A DNA stretch of 64,000 nt from VRUE01 sp963840565. Lineage in GTDB: Bacteria; Actinomycetota; Thermoleophilia; Solirubrobacterales; 70-9. The notes beneath the pieces are model-generated. The model made no database searches. It worked only from the letters and a program-made list of their open reading frames with translations, and was not told where the DNA came from. The stretch covers positions 1,184,513-1,248,512 of the forward strand of contig CAWIZH010000002.1 in assembly GCA_963840565.1 (NCBI GenBank), in the 5' to 3' direction. Shown one piece after another: positions 31,312 to 40,211 of this stretch; positions within the stretch are counted from its first letter, which is position 1; the number at the start of each line of letters is the position of its first letter. A program made the position numbers and the translations under genes.

Positions 31312-32127
31312 CTAACTGATCGCGCCGGTCGCGGTCAGGACCAAGACCAGCGTGCCCAGAGCGATGCGGTAGATGACGAAGATCTCCAGCGTGTGGGTGC
31401 TGAGGTAGCGCAGCAGCCAGGCGATCGCCAGGTAGCCGGTGACAAAGGCGACCAGGGTGGCGATTACCGTCGCCCCCGCCGAGGGACTGCCGGCTTCGCC
31501 GACCTTGCGCAGCTCGAAGAGACCGCTCAAGACCACGGCCGGCACCGAGAGCAGGAACGAGTAGCGCGCCGCGGCGACCCGGTCGAAGCCGCGAAAGAGG
31601 CCGGCCGAGATCGTCGCTCCAGAGCGCGAAACCCCGGGAACGAGGGCGAGCGATTGGGCGATGCCGATGAAGAGGCCGTCGCGCCCGTTCATCTCGGCCA
31701 GCTCGCGCTGCCGAGTGGCCACCCGCTCGGCGGCGATCATCACAAAAGAAAAGAGGATCAGCGCCGAGCCGATCAAGTAGAGGCTGCGCGCACCCGACTC
31801 GATCTGATCCTTGAAGATGAAGCCGAAGATCGAGATCGGGATCGTGCCCAGGACGATGAACCAGCCCAGCCTTGCCTCCTGGCTTGCCTGGCGAATCGGC
31901 ACCCGCAGTTCGCCCAGCCAGGCAGCGGCAATGCGCCAAAGGTCGGCTCGGAAGTAGATCAACACCGCTGCCATCGTGCCGAGCTGGATCACAGCGGTGA
32001 AGCCGGCGCCGGGATCGGACCAGCCGAGCAGAGCCGGGACGATCCGCAGGTGCCCGCTGGAGGAGATCGGCAGGAACTCGGTCAGGCCCTGTACGAGGCC
32101 GAGGACGATGGCTTCGAGGTTGCTCAC
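31312..32127 (-). CDS. uppP: Undecaprenyl-diphosphatase (UppP/BacA)
   Basis: 271-residue polytopic membrane phosphatase that recycles the lipid carrier of wall synthesis by removing one phosphate. The family signatures are LTEFLPISSSGHLRIV near residue 15 and SLALVPGVSRSGATISAGL near 155. The GTG start is at 32127. It precedes the phosphate regulators on the same strand but a 300-base control region separates them. Confidence 0.94.
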   Translation of the reverse strand: MSNLEAIVLGLVQGLTEFLPISSSGHLRIVPALLGWSDPGAGFTAVIQLGTMAAVLIYFRADLWRIAAAWLGELRVPIRQASQEARLGWFIVLGTIPISIFGFIFKDQIESGARSLYLIGSALILFSFVMIAAERVATRQRELAEMNGRDGLFIGIAQSLALVPGVSRSGATISAGLFRGFDRVAAARYSFLLSVPAVVLSGLFELRKVGEAGSPSAGATVIATLVAFVTGYLAIAWLLRYLSTHTLEIFVIYRIALGTLVLVLTATGAIS

Positions 32128-32146
32128 GGGCGGCGCATGCTACGGA

Positions 32147-32252
32147 GCGCAAGGGACGGGCATCCTCCGCGTAAACCCGCATAGGAACGGCCTCTCGGGT
32201 CCTTGCCGGGGTGGGCTCCAAAGTTTCCGCGGAGGATGCCCGTCCCTTGCGC
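32147..32252. repeat. 25-bp perfect inverted repeat between divergent genes
   Basis: Arms 32147-32171 and 32228-32252 (outer bases GCGCAAGGGA) are perfectly complementary over 25 bp, with a 56-base spacer. It lies between the start of uppP and the start of the small membrane protein gene, so it is not at a gene end but in a two-way promoter region. Confidence 0.85.
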
Positions 32253-32265
32253 TAGATTCCCGGTT

Positions 32266-32526
32266 GTGAGGACTCCCACACGGCCAGCCAGAGCTTTCGC
32301 GGCGTTCGGCGCAATCTTGCTCTCGATGCTGCTTGCTGCGCCCGTGGCACTTGCTGACAACGGCGTTGGCTTGGCGGGGCCGACGACCGACAAGACGGTC
32401 ACCTTCTTCTGCTTCGGCGTGATCGCCTTCTTCGCGGCTCTGGTGATCGTGCTCTCGATCGTCCAGGGCAAGCTCGAGAAGCGCAAAGAACGGCGCCGCT
32501 ACGACCTGCAGCGCTACGGCTCGTAG
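32266..32526 (+). CDS. Small membrane protein with signal sequence
   Basis: 86 residues from GTG at 32266. A signal peptide (AFGAILLSMLLAAPVALADN) is followed by a short loop, one membrane helix (VTFFCFGVIAFFAALVIVLSI) and a strongly basic cytoplasmic tail (KLEKRKERRRYDLQRYGS). No family was recognised. It starts 13 bases after the 25-bp inverted repeat and ends against the HD hydrolase gene. Confidence 0.7.
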   Translation: MRTPTRPARAFAAFGAILLSMLLAAPVALADNGVGLAGPTTDKTVTFFCFGVIAFFAALVIVLSIVQGKLEKRKERRRYDLQRYGS

Positions 32527-33372
32527 TCAGTCCAGCCTGAAGCCGCTCAGCAGTCGTTTCTCGCTCTCGCCCTCGATCTTGGCGACGACTTCGACCTTGC
32601 CCTCGAGTGGGGTGTCGCGGATCTTCGTCGCCAGAAGATCGTCGACCTGAAAGATGCCGGCCGAGTTGTTGAGCTCGATCTCGATCCGCACCGGCCGCTC
32701 CTCCCCGGCCTCGATCCGCACCTCGTCGACCGCGGCGGCGGAGATCGAGTGGATGCCCTCCTGGCCCGCTTCGATCGGCAACCGCGTGCGGCCCTGCGCC
32801 ATATCGAGCGCGTCGGCGACGCGGACCACACCGGCCTCCAGCGTGTAGGGCTCGCCGCGGCGCCGGTGGCCGATGATCGCGTGCAGGATCTCGGAGGCGA
32901 CGATCGTGCGCTCGGGCTGCTTGTAGGAATCTGCTAGGAGGCGTTCGAGCGCACCGCTGGCAAGGAACAAGCTGTAGGCCTCGTGGTCCTGACGGTGGAT
33001 CGACATCCCCACGTCGTGCAGGAGCGCCCCGCCGGCCACGACCACCTCCGCGTCTTTCGCGGACATCCCGTGGTCGGCCATGACCACCGGCTCGACGCCC
33101 GCCTTGACCAGTAGCCGCAGCAATCGCAGGGCGATGTTGAGCACGATCTGCATGTGGACCCAGGAGTGGTCCGACATCCCCAGCCGCTCGGCGTGAATCT
33201 GGGCCATGTACCACCAGGCCCGCACCTGCTCGTCCTCGTTGACGGCCCCGAGGAAGCTCTCCAGCTTGCGATTGCCCCGGGTCGGGGCGCGGACCTTCGC
33301 CTCGGCGATCGCCTCTTTCGGGGGCTTGCGCTGCGGTCCCTTCGGATCGGGTGTCGGGACAGCCTCGCTCAT
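32527..33372 (-). CDS. HD-domain phosphohydrolase
   Basis: 281 residues. The HD metal site is HSWVHMQIVLNIALRLL, then GGALLHDVGMSIHRQDHE and HAIIGHRRR, with a further Asp in VRVADALDMAQG. About 40 polar N-terminal residues precede it. HD proteins of this kind cleave nucleotides or cyclic nucleotides; the substrate is not predictable. Confidence 0.87.
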   Translation of the reverse strand: MSEAVPTPDPKGPQRKPPKEAIAEAKVRAPTRGNRKLESFLGAVNEDEQVRAWWYMAQIHAERLGMSDHSWVHMQIVLNIALRLLRLLVKAGVEPVVMADHGMSAKDAEVVVAGGALLHDVGMSIHRQDHEAYSLFLASGALERLLADSYKQPERTIVASEILHAIIGHRRRGEPYTLEAGVVRVADALDMAQGRTRLPIEAGQEGIHSISAAAVDEVRIEAGEERPVRIEIELNNSAGIFQVDDLLATKIRDTPLEGKVEVVAKIEGESEKRLLSGFRLD

Positions 33373-33388
33373 GCCCCTGATCGTAGGT

Positions 33389-33880
33389 TCAGCCGCAGAC
33401 GGGCCAGGGGCTTGAGCCGGACTGCGCGTAGAGAAGGGCTGCGCGGTAGTCCTGCTCCCGCTCGGAAGCGGCCGCTGGGTCGCCGGTGCCTCCTACGGAT
33501 TCCCAGGTTCCGTAGTCGAACTGGTACTTGCCTCGGTAGGTGCCATCGGAGGAGACGATGGCGGGATCGCCGCCCGACTCACAGGCGCCTATGGCGTCGA
33601 GAGTGGCTTGGGAGACGCCGCCGGGGAGCGATGCGTAAAGCTCACGGCGTTCGCGGCGCAGCTTGGCGCGATGGGCCGCCTCGATCTTCGCGAGCGTCAC
33701 CCGGATCGTCTTGTGGAAGCTTGCGACCGGCTGCTGGAGCACGCCGATCTTGGCGGGCTTCGCGTCGGCGAGGCCGATGCGCGGTTGCGACGAGCCTTGG
33801 CCGGCGGCCGCGAAGGCGGCGGCGGGGAAGGCGATGCAGGCGATCAGGACAGGGATGAAATATGTGCGTTTTGTGAGCAA
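33389..33880 (-). CDS. Rpf-like transglycosylase-family secreted protein
   Basis: 163 residues: signal peptide (FIPVLIACIAFPAAAFAAA), a helical linker, then a C-terminal transglycosylase-like domain with LDAIGACESGGDPAIV (catalytic Glu), YRGKYQFDYGTWESVGG and a terminal ALLYAQSGSSPWPVCG. This is the resuscitation-promoting-factor fold that cuts peptidoglycan in actinobacteria. The two cysteines fit the family disulfide. I looked for a c-di-AMP riboswitch upstream, as is frequent for rpf genes, and saw none. Confidence 0.88.
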   Translation of the reverse strand: MLTKRTYFIPVLIACIAFPAAAFAAAGQGSSQPRIGLADAKPAKIGVLQQPVASFHKTIRVTLAKIEAAHRAKLRRERRELYASLPGGVSQATLDAIGACESGGDPAIVSSDGTYRGKYQFDYGTWESVGGTGDPAAASEREQDYRAALLYAQSGSSPWPVCG

Positions 33881-34085
33881 GCGCGGAACCGTCGCGGTAT
33901 TTGCGGCCTCGGAACGTGACCGCGCTCACACTGCTCACATAGCTAGTGCCGTCTGACACGAAATCAGGCACGGAATCCCTCCTCGCGGACAGCGATGAAT
34001 TGCTTCTTGCGGACCAAGAAGTCGAAATTGGCGCCGCAGCGGGAGTCGGGATGATTGGAAGATCGCCGAGCCTCCGACATCGCGC

Positions 34086-34911
34086 TTGCTGCTCGCCTGT
34101 CCCGACCGGCCCGGGCTGATCGCCGCGGTCAGCGGCTTCCTTGCCGAAGCCGGCCTCAACATCATCGACGCCGATCAGCACTCGAGCAACGAGGGTCGCT
34201 TCTTCATGCGGATGGTTTTCGACGCCGGTCCCGAGGGCGAGCGAGAGGGTCTGCGGCAGCGCTTCGAGCGCGAGATCGCGGTGCCCTTCGAGATGGACTT
34301 CCGCTTCGCCGAGTCGAGCGAGCGCAAGCGGGTCGCGATCATGGTCTCGCGCGAAGACCACTGCCTCTCCGACCTGCTCTGGCGCTGGCGCAGCGGCGAG
34401 CTGGGAGCCGAGATCGTCGCCGTGATCTCCAACCATCCCGACCACGCGGGCCAGGTCGAGTCGCTCGGCCTGCCCTTTCACCACGTGCCGGTCGATCCAG
34501 ATGCTCACGAGGAGGCCGAGGCGCGAGAGCTGGAGCTGCTGGCCGGGGTCGACCTGCTCGTCCTCGCCCGCTACATGCAGGTCCTCTCCCCCGGGTTCCT
34601 GCGACGGCTCGACGCCGCCGGCGATCAACATCCACCACAGCTTCCTGCCCGCCTTCGTCGGCGCCGACCCGTACCGGCGGGCCCACGAGCGCGGCGTCAA
34701 GCTGATCGGCGCCACCGCCCACTACGTCACCGAGGAGCTCGACGCCGGCCCGATCATCGATCAGGACGTGACCAGGGTCAGCCACCGCGACGAGGTCGGC
34801 GACCTGAAGCGGATCGGCCGCGACATCGAGCGCCTCGTCCTCGCCCGCGCCGTCAGCGCCCACCTCGACGACCGCGTGCTGCTCGACGGCGCGAGCACCA
34901 TCGTCTTCTAG
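34086..34911 (+). pseudogene. purU: Formyltetrahydrofolate deformylase, frameshifted
   Basis: The N-terminal ACT domain (LLACPDRPGLIAAVSGFLAE, LNIIDADQHSSNEGRF) and first half of the hydrolase domain read in one frame up to LSPGFLRRLDA at about 34615. The rest (INIHHSFLPAFVGADPYRRA, LIGATAHYVTEELDAGPIID, catalytic His and Asp included) reads in the +1 frame to the TAG at 34909-34911. One extra base near 34613-34622 (GACGCCGCCGG) explains the break. The active site is otherwise intact, so this is a recent mutation or a sequence error. The start is uncertain (TTG 34086). A 16-bp hairpin begins at the stop codon. Confidence 0.85.
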
Positions 34912-34962
34912 GCTGACTTCGCCTTTTGCAGTCCATATGTACGCATAAAGGCGAAGTCAGCC
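34911..34962. repeat. 16-bp perfect inverted repeat starting at the purU stop codon
   Basis: Arms 34911-34926 and 34947-34962 (GGCTGACTTCGCCTTT and its complement) with a 20-base loop containing CCATATG. The first base is the last base of the purU TAG. The centre resembles that of the elements at 741 and 47163 although the stem is different. Confidence 0.88.
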
Positions 34963-34969
34963 GAGCCTG

Positions 34970-34992
34970 AACTGGCTGCTCAGCCAGTTTTT
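34970..34992 (+). terminator. Intrinsic terminator after purU
   Basis: AACTGGCTG-CT-CAGCCAGTT followed by TTTG: a 9-bp stem, 2-base loop and T-run. It is one of the few canonical rho-independent terminators in the window and follows directly on the long inverted repeat, just before the P450 gene. Confidence 0.75.
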
Positions 34993-35011
34993 GTTCTAGG
35001 GTTAGGGGTCG

Positions 35012-36361
35012 ATGGAGCAGGCGACGATCGCGCAGCGGCCACTGGGAACTCAGAGTGAGCTCCCGCCCGGCTCCCGCGCGCCGTCGCTGCTGCAGGCGCT
35101 GCGCTACGTCCGTGACCCGCTCGGATTCCTGGTCCAGCTGCAGCGCCGCTACGGCGACATCTTCACCCTCTCCTTCCCCTTCTTCGGCCGCCTCGTCTAC
35201 GTCGCCGACCCGGCGCTGGTCAAGACGATGTTCACTGGCTCGCCCGAGCAGTTCCACGCCGGCGAGGCCAACGCGACCGTGCTCGGGCCGGCGCTGGGGC
35301 CCAACTCGGTGCTGACCCTCGACGACGCTCCGCACATGCAGCAGCGCAAGCTGCTCTTGCCCCCCTTCCACGGCGAGCGGGTGCGCAGCTACGGCGAGCT
35401 GATCCGCGAGACGACGCGCAAGCAGATGGAGGCCTGGCCGGTCGGCGAGCCGTTCGCCCTGCGCCCCCACACCCAGCGGATCACCCTGGCGGTGATCATG
35501 CGCGCCGTCTTCGGCGTCCACGACGAGGACCGGCTGGCTCGCTTCGAGGTTCTGATCGACGACTTCAGCAAGCGAGTCGGCCTGATCACCACCTTCCCCG
35601 GCCTGCGCCGCAACTTCGGCCCGGGCAGCCCCTGGCCGCGCTTCCTGCGCTCCCGCGAAGCGCTCGACAAGTTCATCTACGAGGAGATCGGCCTGCGCCG
35701 CAAGGAGGTCGAAGCCGGCGAGGAGGGACACGATGACGTGCTCTCCCTGCTGCTCCAGGCCCGCCACGACGACGACAGCCCGATGAGCGACGAAGAGCTG
35801 CGCGATGAGCTCGTCACCGTGCTCGGCGCCGGCCACGAGACGACCGCGACCGGGCTCGCCTGGGCGATGGAGCGCCTGCTGCGCACGCCGCGCGTCCTCG
35901 CCAAGCTGCGTGAGTCGATCGCCGCCGGCGAGGACGACTACCTCGAAGCGACGGTGAAGGAGACGCTGCGAGCGCGGCCGGTGATCGTCGACGTCGCCCG
36001 CAAGCTCACCGCGCCGGCCCAGGTCGGCGGCTACGAGCTCCCCAAAGGCAGCTTCGTGATGGCGGCGATCGCCGCCCTGCACTACCGCGAGGACCTCTTC
36101 CCGCAGCCGCAGGAGTTCCGGCCCGAGCGCTTCCTCGAGGGCAAGGCCGACAACTACGCCTGGATCCCCTTCGGCGGCGGCGTGCGGCGCTGCATCGGCG
36201 CTGCCTTCGCCGAATACGAGATGCGAATCATCCTGCGCGAGATCGTCGAGCGCGCCGACCTCAGCGCTCCCGACCAAAAGCCGGAGAAGGCCAAGGTCCG
36301 CAACATCACCCTCGCCCCCGGCAAGGGCACCGTGGTCAAGCTGGATCGCCCGCTGCGCTGA
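35012..36361 (+). CDS. Cytochrome P450
   Basis: 449-residue haem-thiolate monooxygenase. The oxygen-binding I-helix motif is LGAGHETTATGLAWAME, the ExxR motif is ETLRARP and the haem loop is FGGGVRRCIGAAFAEYEM with the ligand Cys at about 394. The sequence layout (YGDIFTLSFPFFGRLVYVAD at the N-terminus, PQPQEFRPERFL) matches class CYP102/CYP4-like soluble bacterial P450s. No ferredoxin or reductase gene is next to it, so electrons must come from elsewhere. The substrate is unknown. Confidence 0.93.
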   Translation: MEQATIAQRPLGTQSELPPGSRAPSLLQALRYVRDPLGFLVQLQRRYGDIFTLSFPFFGRLVYVADPALVKTMFTGSPEQFHAGEANATVLGPALGPNSVLTLDDAPHMQQRKLLLPPFHGERVRSYGELIRETTRKQMEAWPVGEPFALRPHTQRITLAVIMRAVFGVHDEDRLARFEVLIDDFSKRVGLITTFPGLRRNFGPGSPWPRFLRSREALDKFIYEEIGLRRKEVEAGEEGHDDVLSLLLQARHDDDSPMSDEELRDELVTVLGAGHETTATGLAWAMERLLRTPRVLAKLRESIAAGEDDYLEATVKETLRARPVIVDVARKLTAPAQVGGYELPKGSFVMAAIAALHYREDLFPQPQEFRPERFLEGKADNYAWIPFGGGVRRCIGAAFAEYEMRIILREIVERADLSAPDQKPEKAKVRNITLAPGKGTVVKLDRPLR

Positions 36362-36400
36362 CCGCCTGCTCGGCCTGCTCCCACTGCTCAAAGAGCTCGG

Positions 36401-38245
36401 CTAGCTTGCGTTTCGCCGCTTCGTGGCGCTCTTCGGCCTGCTCGACCTTGGCCGGCGTCGACCAGGCGGCGGGATCGGCGAGCTCCTCCTCGACCCGGGA
36501 CAGCTCGGCTTCGGCGGCCTCGATCTTCTCCGCCAGGCGGCCCGCCTTGCGGGCGGCCTTTTTCGAGACCGTGCCAGGACTGTGGCGTTTTTGCCCGCCT
36601 TGCTTGACCGCTTGGCCGCAGCGGCAGACGCCGATGCGGCTTCGGCGTCTTCATCGCGCTCGCGTTGATAAGTGGCCCAACCACTTTCATAGCTGCGCAG
36701 CTCGCCGGCCTCGCAGACCAGCGTGCGGCTGCCGACCGCCTCGAGCAGGGCACGATCGTGGGAAACGAGGATCACCGCGCCTTCAAAGGCCAGCAGCGCG
36801 TCCTCCAAGGCCTCGCGGCTCTCGATGTCGAGATGGTTGGTCGGCTCGTCGAGGATCAGCACGTTGGCGCCGGAGGCGACCAGGATCGCCAGCGAGAGGC
36901 GCCGCTGCTCGCCGCCGGAGATGTCGTCGAGCGCCTTCTCGGCGTCGGAGCCGGAAAAGAGGAAGCCACCGAGCAGGCGGCGCGCCTTCTGGCCGCTGAG
37001 GCCGGTCTCGCGCTGGGCGGCTTCAAGCACCGAACCCGCCCCCGCCGCGGTCTCGGCGTGCTGGGAGAGGTAGCCGACCTTGACGTTGTGGCCGGTGCGC
37101 ACCGAGCCCGCCGCGGGCTCGCGCTGCTCGGCGAGGGTCTCGATCAGGGTCGTCTTGCCGGCGCCGTTGGGACCGACGAGGACGATGTGCTCGCCGCGTT
37201 CGACTTCGAGGTTGGCGCCGGCGAGCAGGGTCCGTCCCGGCACCTCGATCGTCCCGTTGACGAGCTTGAGCACGACGCGACCGGGGCGCTCCGGTTTGAC
37301 GAAGGAGAAGCGCAGGTTGCGACGATCGCGTGCTTCCTCCTTGGCGCCGTCGCGCTTGATCTTGTCGATCTGCTTGAGCCGCGACTGCGCCTGTTTGGCC
37401 TTCGACGCCTTGTAGCGAAAGCGCTCGACGAAGCGCTCCATCCGCTCGATCTCCTCCTGCTGGCGCTCGATCGCCTTGCCCAGAGCTATCGCGCGGGCCG
37501 CCTGTTCCTTGCGCCAGGCGTGCCAGGGGCCGGCGAAAAAGCGCCCCCGCTGCGCCTCGAGCTCCAGCACCGAGGTGCCGACCGCCTCGAGGAACCAGCG
37601 GTCGTGGGCGACGAGGACGACGGCGGCGTCGAGGTCGACCAGGTAACGCTCCAGCCACTCCAGCGAGGGAATGTCGAGGTGGTTCGTCGGCTCGTCGAGC
37701 AGGAGCAGGTCGGGACGGGTGGCGAGGGCGCGGGCGAGCGAGGCCCGCGTCAGCTCGCCACCGGAGAAAGTCGAGAGCTCGCGTTTCGCCGCCTCCTCGC
37801 CGAAACCGAGGCCGCCGAGCACGGCGAGCACGTCGTCGCGCCAGCGGTAGCCGCCGCCGGCTTCGAGGCGCTGCTGCGCCGTCGCGTAGGCGCGCATCGT
37901 CTCCTCGTCGGGGGTGTGCGACATCGCCTCCTCCAGGCGCGCCAGCTCCGCCTCGATCTCCTGCATGTCGGTGCGGCCGGAGAAGACGTAGTCGCCGAGG
38001 GAGATCTCGGCGTTGCGCGGCGGGCGCTGGTCGTGCAGCGCCACCCGGGCGCCCTTCTGCAAGGCGATGCTGCCCGAGTCAGGCGGCCGCTCCCCCGCCA
38101 GTACCCGCAGCAGGGTCGACTTGCCGACGCCGTTGCGCCCGGAGAGCGTCATCCGCTCACGCGGCTCCAGCTTGAAGGAGACCTCCTCGAAGAGCAGCTT
38201 GCCGCCCGCGTAGAGGTCGATCGATGTGGCTGTGGCGATTGCCAT
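36401..38245 (-). CDS. ABC-F family ATPase with frameshifted C-terminus
   Basis: 614 residues as read from the ATG at 38245. Two ABC domains are present: GRNGVGKST, LSTFSGGELTRASLARAL, LLLLDEPTNHLDI; then GPNGAGKTTL, ISGGEQRRLSLAIL, VLILDEPTNHLDI, with the ABC-F interdomain linker between them. ABC-F proteins act on the ribosome (translation factors or antibiotic protection). After about residue 555 the frame becomes Arg/Pro-rich nonsense. In the alternative frame the expected coiled-coil tail continues (KKAARKAGRLAEKIEAAEAE) and would stop at 36336, inside the convergent P450 gene. A missing base near 36585-36600 fits. Confidence 0.87.
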   Translation of the reverse strand: MAIATATSIDLYAGGKLLFEEVSFKLEPRERMTLSGRNGVGKSTLLRVLAGERPPDSGSIALQKGARVALHDQRPPRNAEISLGDYVFSGRTDMQEIEAELARLEEAMSHTPDEETMRAYATAQQRLEAGGGYRWRDDVLAVLGGLGFGEEAAKRELSTFSGGELTRASLARALATRPDLLLLDEPTNHLDIPSLEWLERYLVDLDAAVVLVAHDRWFLEAVGTSVLELEAQRGRFFAGPWHAWRKEQAARAIALGKAIERQQEEIERMERFVERFRYKASKAKQAQSRLKQIDKIKRDGAKEEARDRRNLRFSFVKPERPGRVVLKLVNGTIEVPGRTLLAGANLEVERGEHIVLVGPNGAGKTTLIETLAEQREPAAGSVRTGHNVKVGYLSQHAETAAGAGSVLEAAQRETGLSGQKARRLLGGFLFSGSDAEKALDDISGGEQRRLSLAILVASGANVLILDEPTNHLDIESREALEDALLAFEGAVILVSHDRALLEAVGSRTLVCEAGELRSYESGWATYQRERDEDAEAASASAAAAKRSSKAGKNATVLARSRKRPPARRAAWRRRSRPPKPSCPGSRRSSPIPPPGRRRPRSSRPKSATKRRNAS

Positions 38246-38297
38246 GGCAATCCCTGACATTACGCAGCCGACGTGCGTGGGGGCGTACCCTCCCGGC

Positions 38298-38804
38298 ATG
38301 GAACGCGAGGAACTGCGGGCGGTACAGGCTCCGCTAAAGGAGCGCTATGAGGGGGAACCCGAGGCGGCAGTGGTCACGCTCGCCGCCAGCGGTGAGCTCG
38401 GCGAGGGCATTTCCTGCTCGGTGCAGACCGGCCGCGCGATCGCCGAGGCGGGCCTGCACCCCGCCTCCGGCGGCGACGGCTCGCTGCTCTGCTCGGGCGA
38501 CATGCTGCTCGAGGCGCTGGTCGCTTGCGCCGGGGTGACGCTGCAGGCAGTGGCGACCTCGCTGGGAGTCGAGGTCGAGTCCGGGACCGTGCGCGCCGAG
38601 GGCGAGCTCGATTTCCGCGGCACCCTCGCCGTCGACCGCGAGGCGCCAGTTGGCTTCTCGGCGATCCGCCTCTCCTTTGAGCTCGAGACCGACGCCGACA
38701 GCGAGCAGCTCGACACTCTGCTGAAGCTGACCGAGCGCTACTGCGTGGTCTTCCAGACCATCGCTGTCACGCCGGAGCTCTCGGCGACGCTCGAGACCGC
38801 GTAG
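38298..38804 (+). CDS. OsmC/Ohr family protein
   Basis: 168 residues from the ATG at 38298. The OsmC fold is seen as GISCSVQTGRAI, then LLEALVACAGVTLQAVA with one conserved Cys, and LTERYCVVFQTIA with the second, the pair that reduces organic peroxides. It is divergent from the ABC-F gene and followed five bases later by an MBL-fold hydrolase gene, probably in one operon. Confidence 0.85.
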   Translation: MEREELRAVQAPLKERYEGEPEAAVVTLAASGELGEGISCSVQTGRAIAEAGLHPASGGDGSLLCSGDMLLEALVACAGVTLQAVATSLGVEVESGTVRAEGELDFRGTLAVDREAPVGFSAIRLSFELETDADSEQLDTLLKLTERYCVVFQTIAVTPELSATLETA

Positions 38805-38809
38805 GCGCA

Positions 38810-39754
38810 GTGCCCGTGACTAGGCCGCTGCGGCACCTCGGCGATCTGGCGAAGGCACGGGTGAGGCGGCGCGCGAGCGAGCACGAAGACGGCCAGGTGC
38901 TGGGTGAGCTCGAGGCGAAGCCGCTGGAGCTGCCAGCCGGTCTGGAGATCGAATGGCTGGGCGTCTCCGGCTACCGGATCAGCTTCGAGGGGCAGACGCT
39001 GTTCATCGACCCTTACCTCTCGCGAGTCCCCTTCTCTGACCTGCTGCGGCGCCGGCCGACCCTTCCCGATCCGGCGGCCCTCGACCGCTTCGTCCACGCG
39101 CCTGGAGAAGTGGTGGGGGTTCTCGTCGGTCACACGCACTTCGACCACGCGGTCGACGCGCCGGCGATCGCCAGGCGCTTCGGCTGCAGGGCCTACGGCT
39201 CCGACTCGCTGCTGAGGCTGATGGGCCTGTACGGGCTCGCCGCGCAGGCGGTCGAGGTCGAGCCTTACAAGACTTACGAGCTCGGCCCTTTCGAGGTCAG
39301 CTTCACCCCGAGCGTCCACTCGAAGCTGCTGCTCGGCCTCGCCGTTCCCTACGACGGCGACCTCACCTGCGAGCACCTCGACGCGCTCTCACCGGCCGCC
39401 TACCGCTGCGGCCAGGTCTGGGGGATCTCGATCGAGGTCGCCGGCCTGCGCTTCTATCACCAGGGCAGCGCCAACCTGATCGACGAGGCGATCCGTGAGC
39501 GCGGCGTCGACGTCTTCCTCGCCGGCGTCGCCGGCCGCAGCTTCACCGAGGACTACTGGAAGCGAATCCTCCCCCGCCTCGACCCCAAGGTCGTCGTCCC
39601 GACCCACTACGACAACTTCTTTCGCCCCCTCGGTCAGCGCCTGGAGTTCGTCTCCAACGTCCAGCTTGCATCGCTTCCGAAAGAAATCGGCGCGGTCAGC
39701 GCCGATGCCCGCATCGCGGCCCTCCCCCGCGCGGATCTCTCCATAAACGCGTGA
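38810..39754 (+). CDS. Metallo-beta-lactamase-fold hydrolase (UlaG-like)
   Basis: 314 residues. The metal motif HTHFDH is at about 108-113, with further ligands in TPSVHSKLL and VPTHYDNFF; LFIDPYLSR is typical of the UlaG/N-acyl-phosphatidylethanolamine-hydrolase-like branch. About 40 charged residues precede the fold. Substrate is unknown. The close spacing after the OsmC gene suggests co-expression. Confidence 0.88.
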   Translation: MPVTRPLRHLGDLAKARVRRRASEHEDGQVLGELEAKPLELPAGLEIEWLGVSGYRISFEGQTLFIDPYLSRVPFSDLLRRRPTLPDPAALDRFVHAPGEVVGVLVGHTHFDHAVDAPAIARRFGCRAYGSDSLLRLMGLYGLAAQAVEVEPYKTYELGPFEVSFTPSVHSKLLLGLAVPYDGDLTCEHLDALSPAAYRCGQVWGISIEVAGLRFYHQGSANLIDEAIRERGVDVFLAGVAGRSFTEDYWKRILPRLDPKVVVPTHYDNFFRPLGQRLEFVSNVQLASLPKEIGAVSADARIAALPRADLSINA

Positions 39755-39799
39755 CACTCTGCGCACCATCGGTATGGACAGTGCCTCTAACGTCGGGGC

Positions 39800-40211
39800 A
39801 TGCTCACCTTCCACGTATCTGATCTTCGCGAACTGCTTGATGCCACAGTCACCGCAGTCTCGGTCCTGGGAGGCTCGATGGCCTATGCCAGCGGCTATTT
39901 CTCGAGTCGGGCTATGACTGAAGGTCAAAGTCCTGAGATCCTCGGCCAGAGAGTGAACGAAGCCCTGGGCAAAGGCTTCAACTGGGGGTGGCCGGCGGCG
40001 TTGGCGGCGCTTATCATTGGACCTAATGGAGTGGCTTTTCAAGACTTCGTGGGGTGCCTCGACACTCAGTGCGATCGTTTCCTCGTTGGCTGGGGTCGCG
40101 ATCCTCGCCTTCAATGCTCCTCCGGCCCTTTTCATCATCGCTCTATGGGGCGCGATTACGGCATATATCGAGCTCGGTTCGCGAATCGAGCGGCGAAGTC
40201 ATCACAATTAG
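39800..40211 (+). pseudogene. Small multi-spanning membrane protein, apparently frameshifted
   Basis: A first frame from the ATG at 39800 (MLTFHVSDLRELLDATVTAV) encodes two hydrophobic segments and loses sense after WPAALAALIIG at about 40020. A second frame from the ATG at 40026 (MEWLFKTSWGASTLSAIVSS) encodes two more and ends at 40211. Together they would make a four-helix protein of about 135 residues. Either one base is wrong near 40020 or two overlapping small genes exist. Base composition is less GC-rich than around it. No family was recognised. Confidence 0.45.

Noticed and set aside
33881..34085. Possible c-di-AMP riboswitch upstream of the Rpf-like gene
   Set aside because: I looked for the conserved purine-rich and GGGGUGAA-type segments of the ydaO class and did not find them. 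Only a short TGTGAGC repeat was seen.
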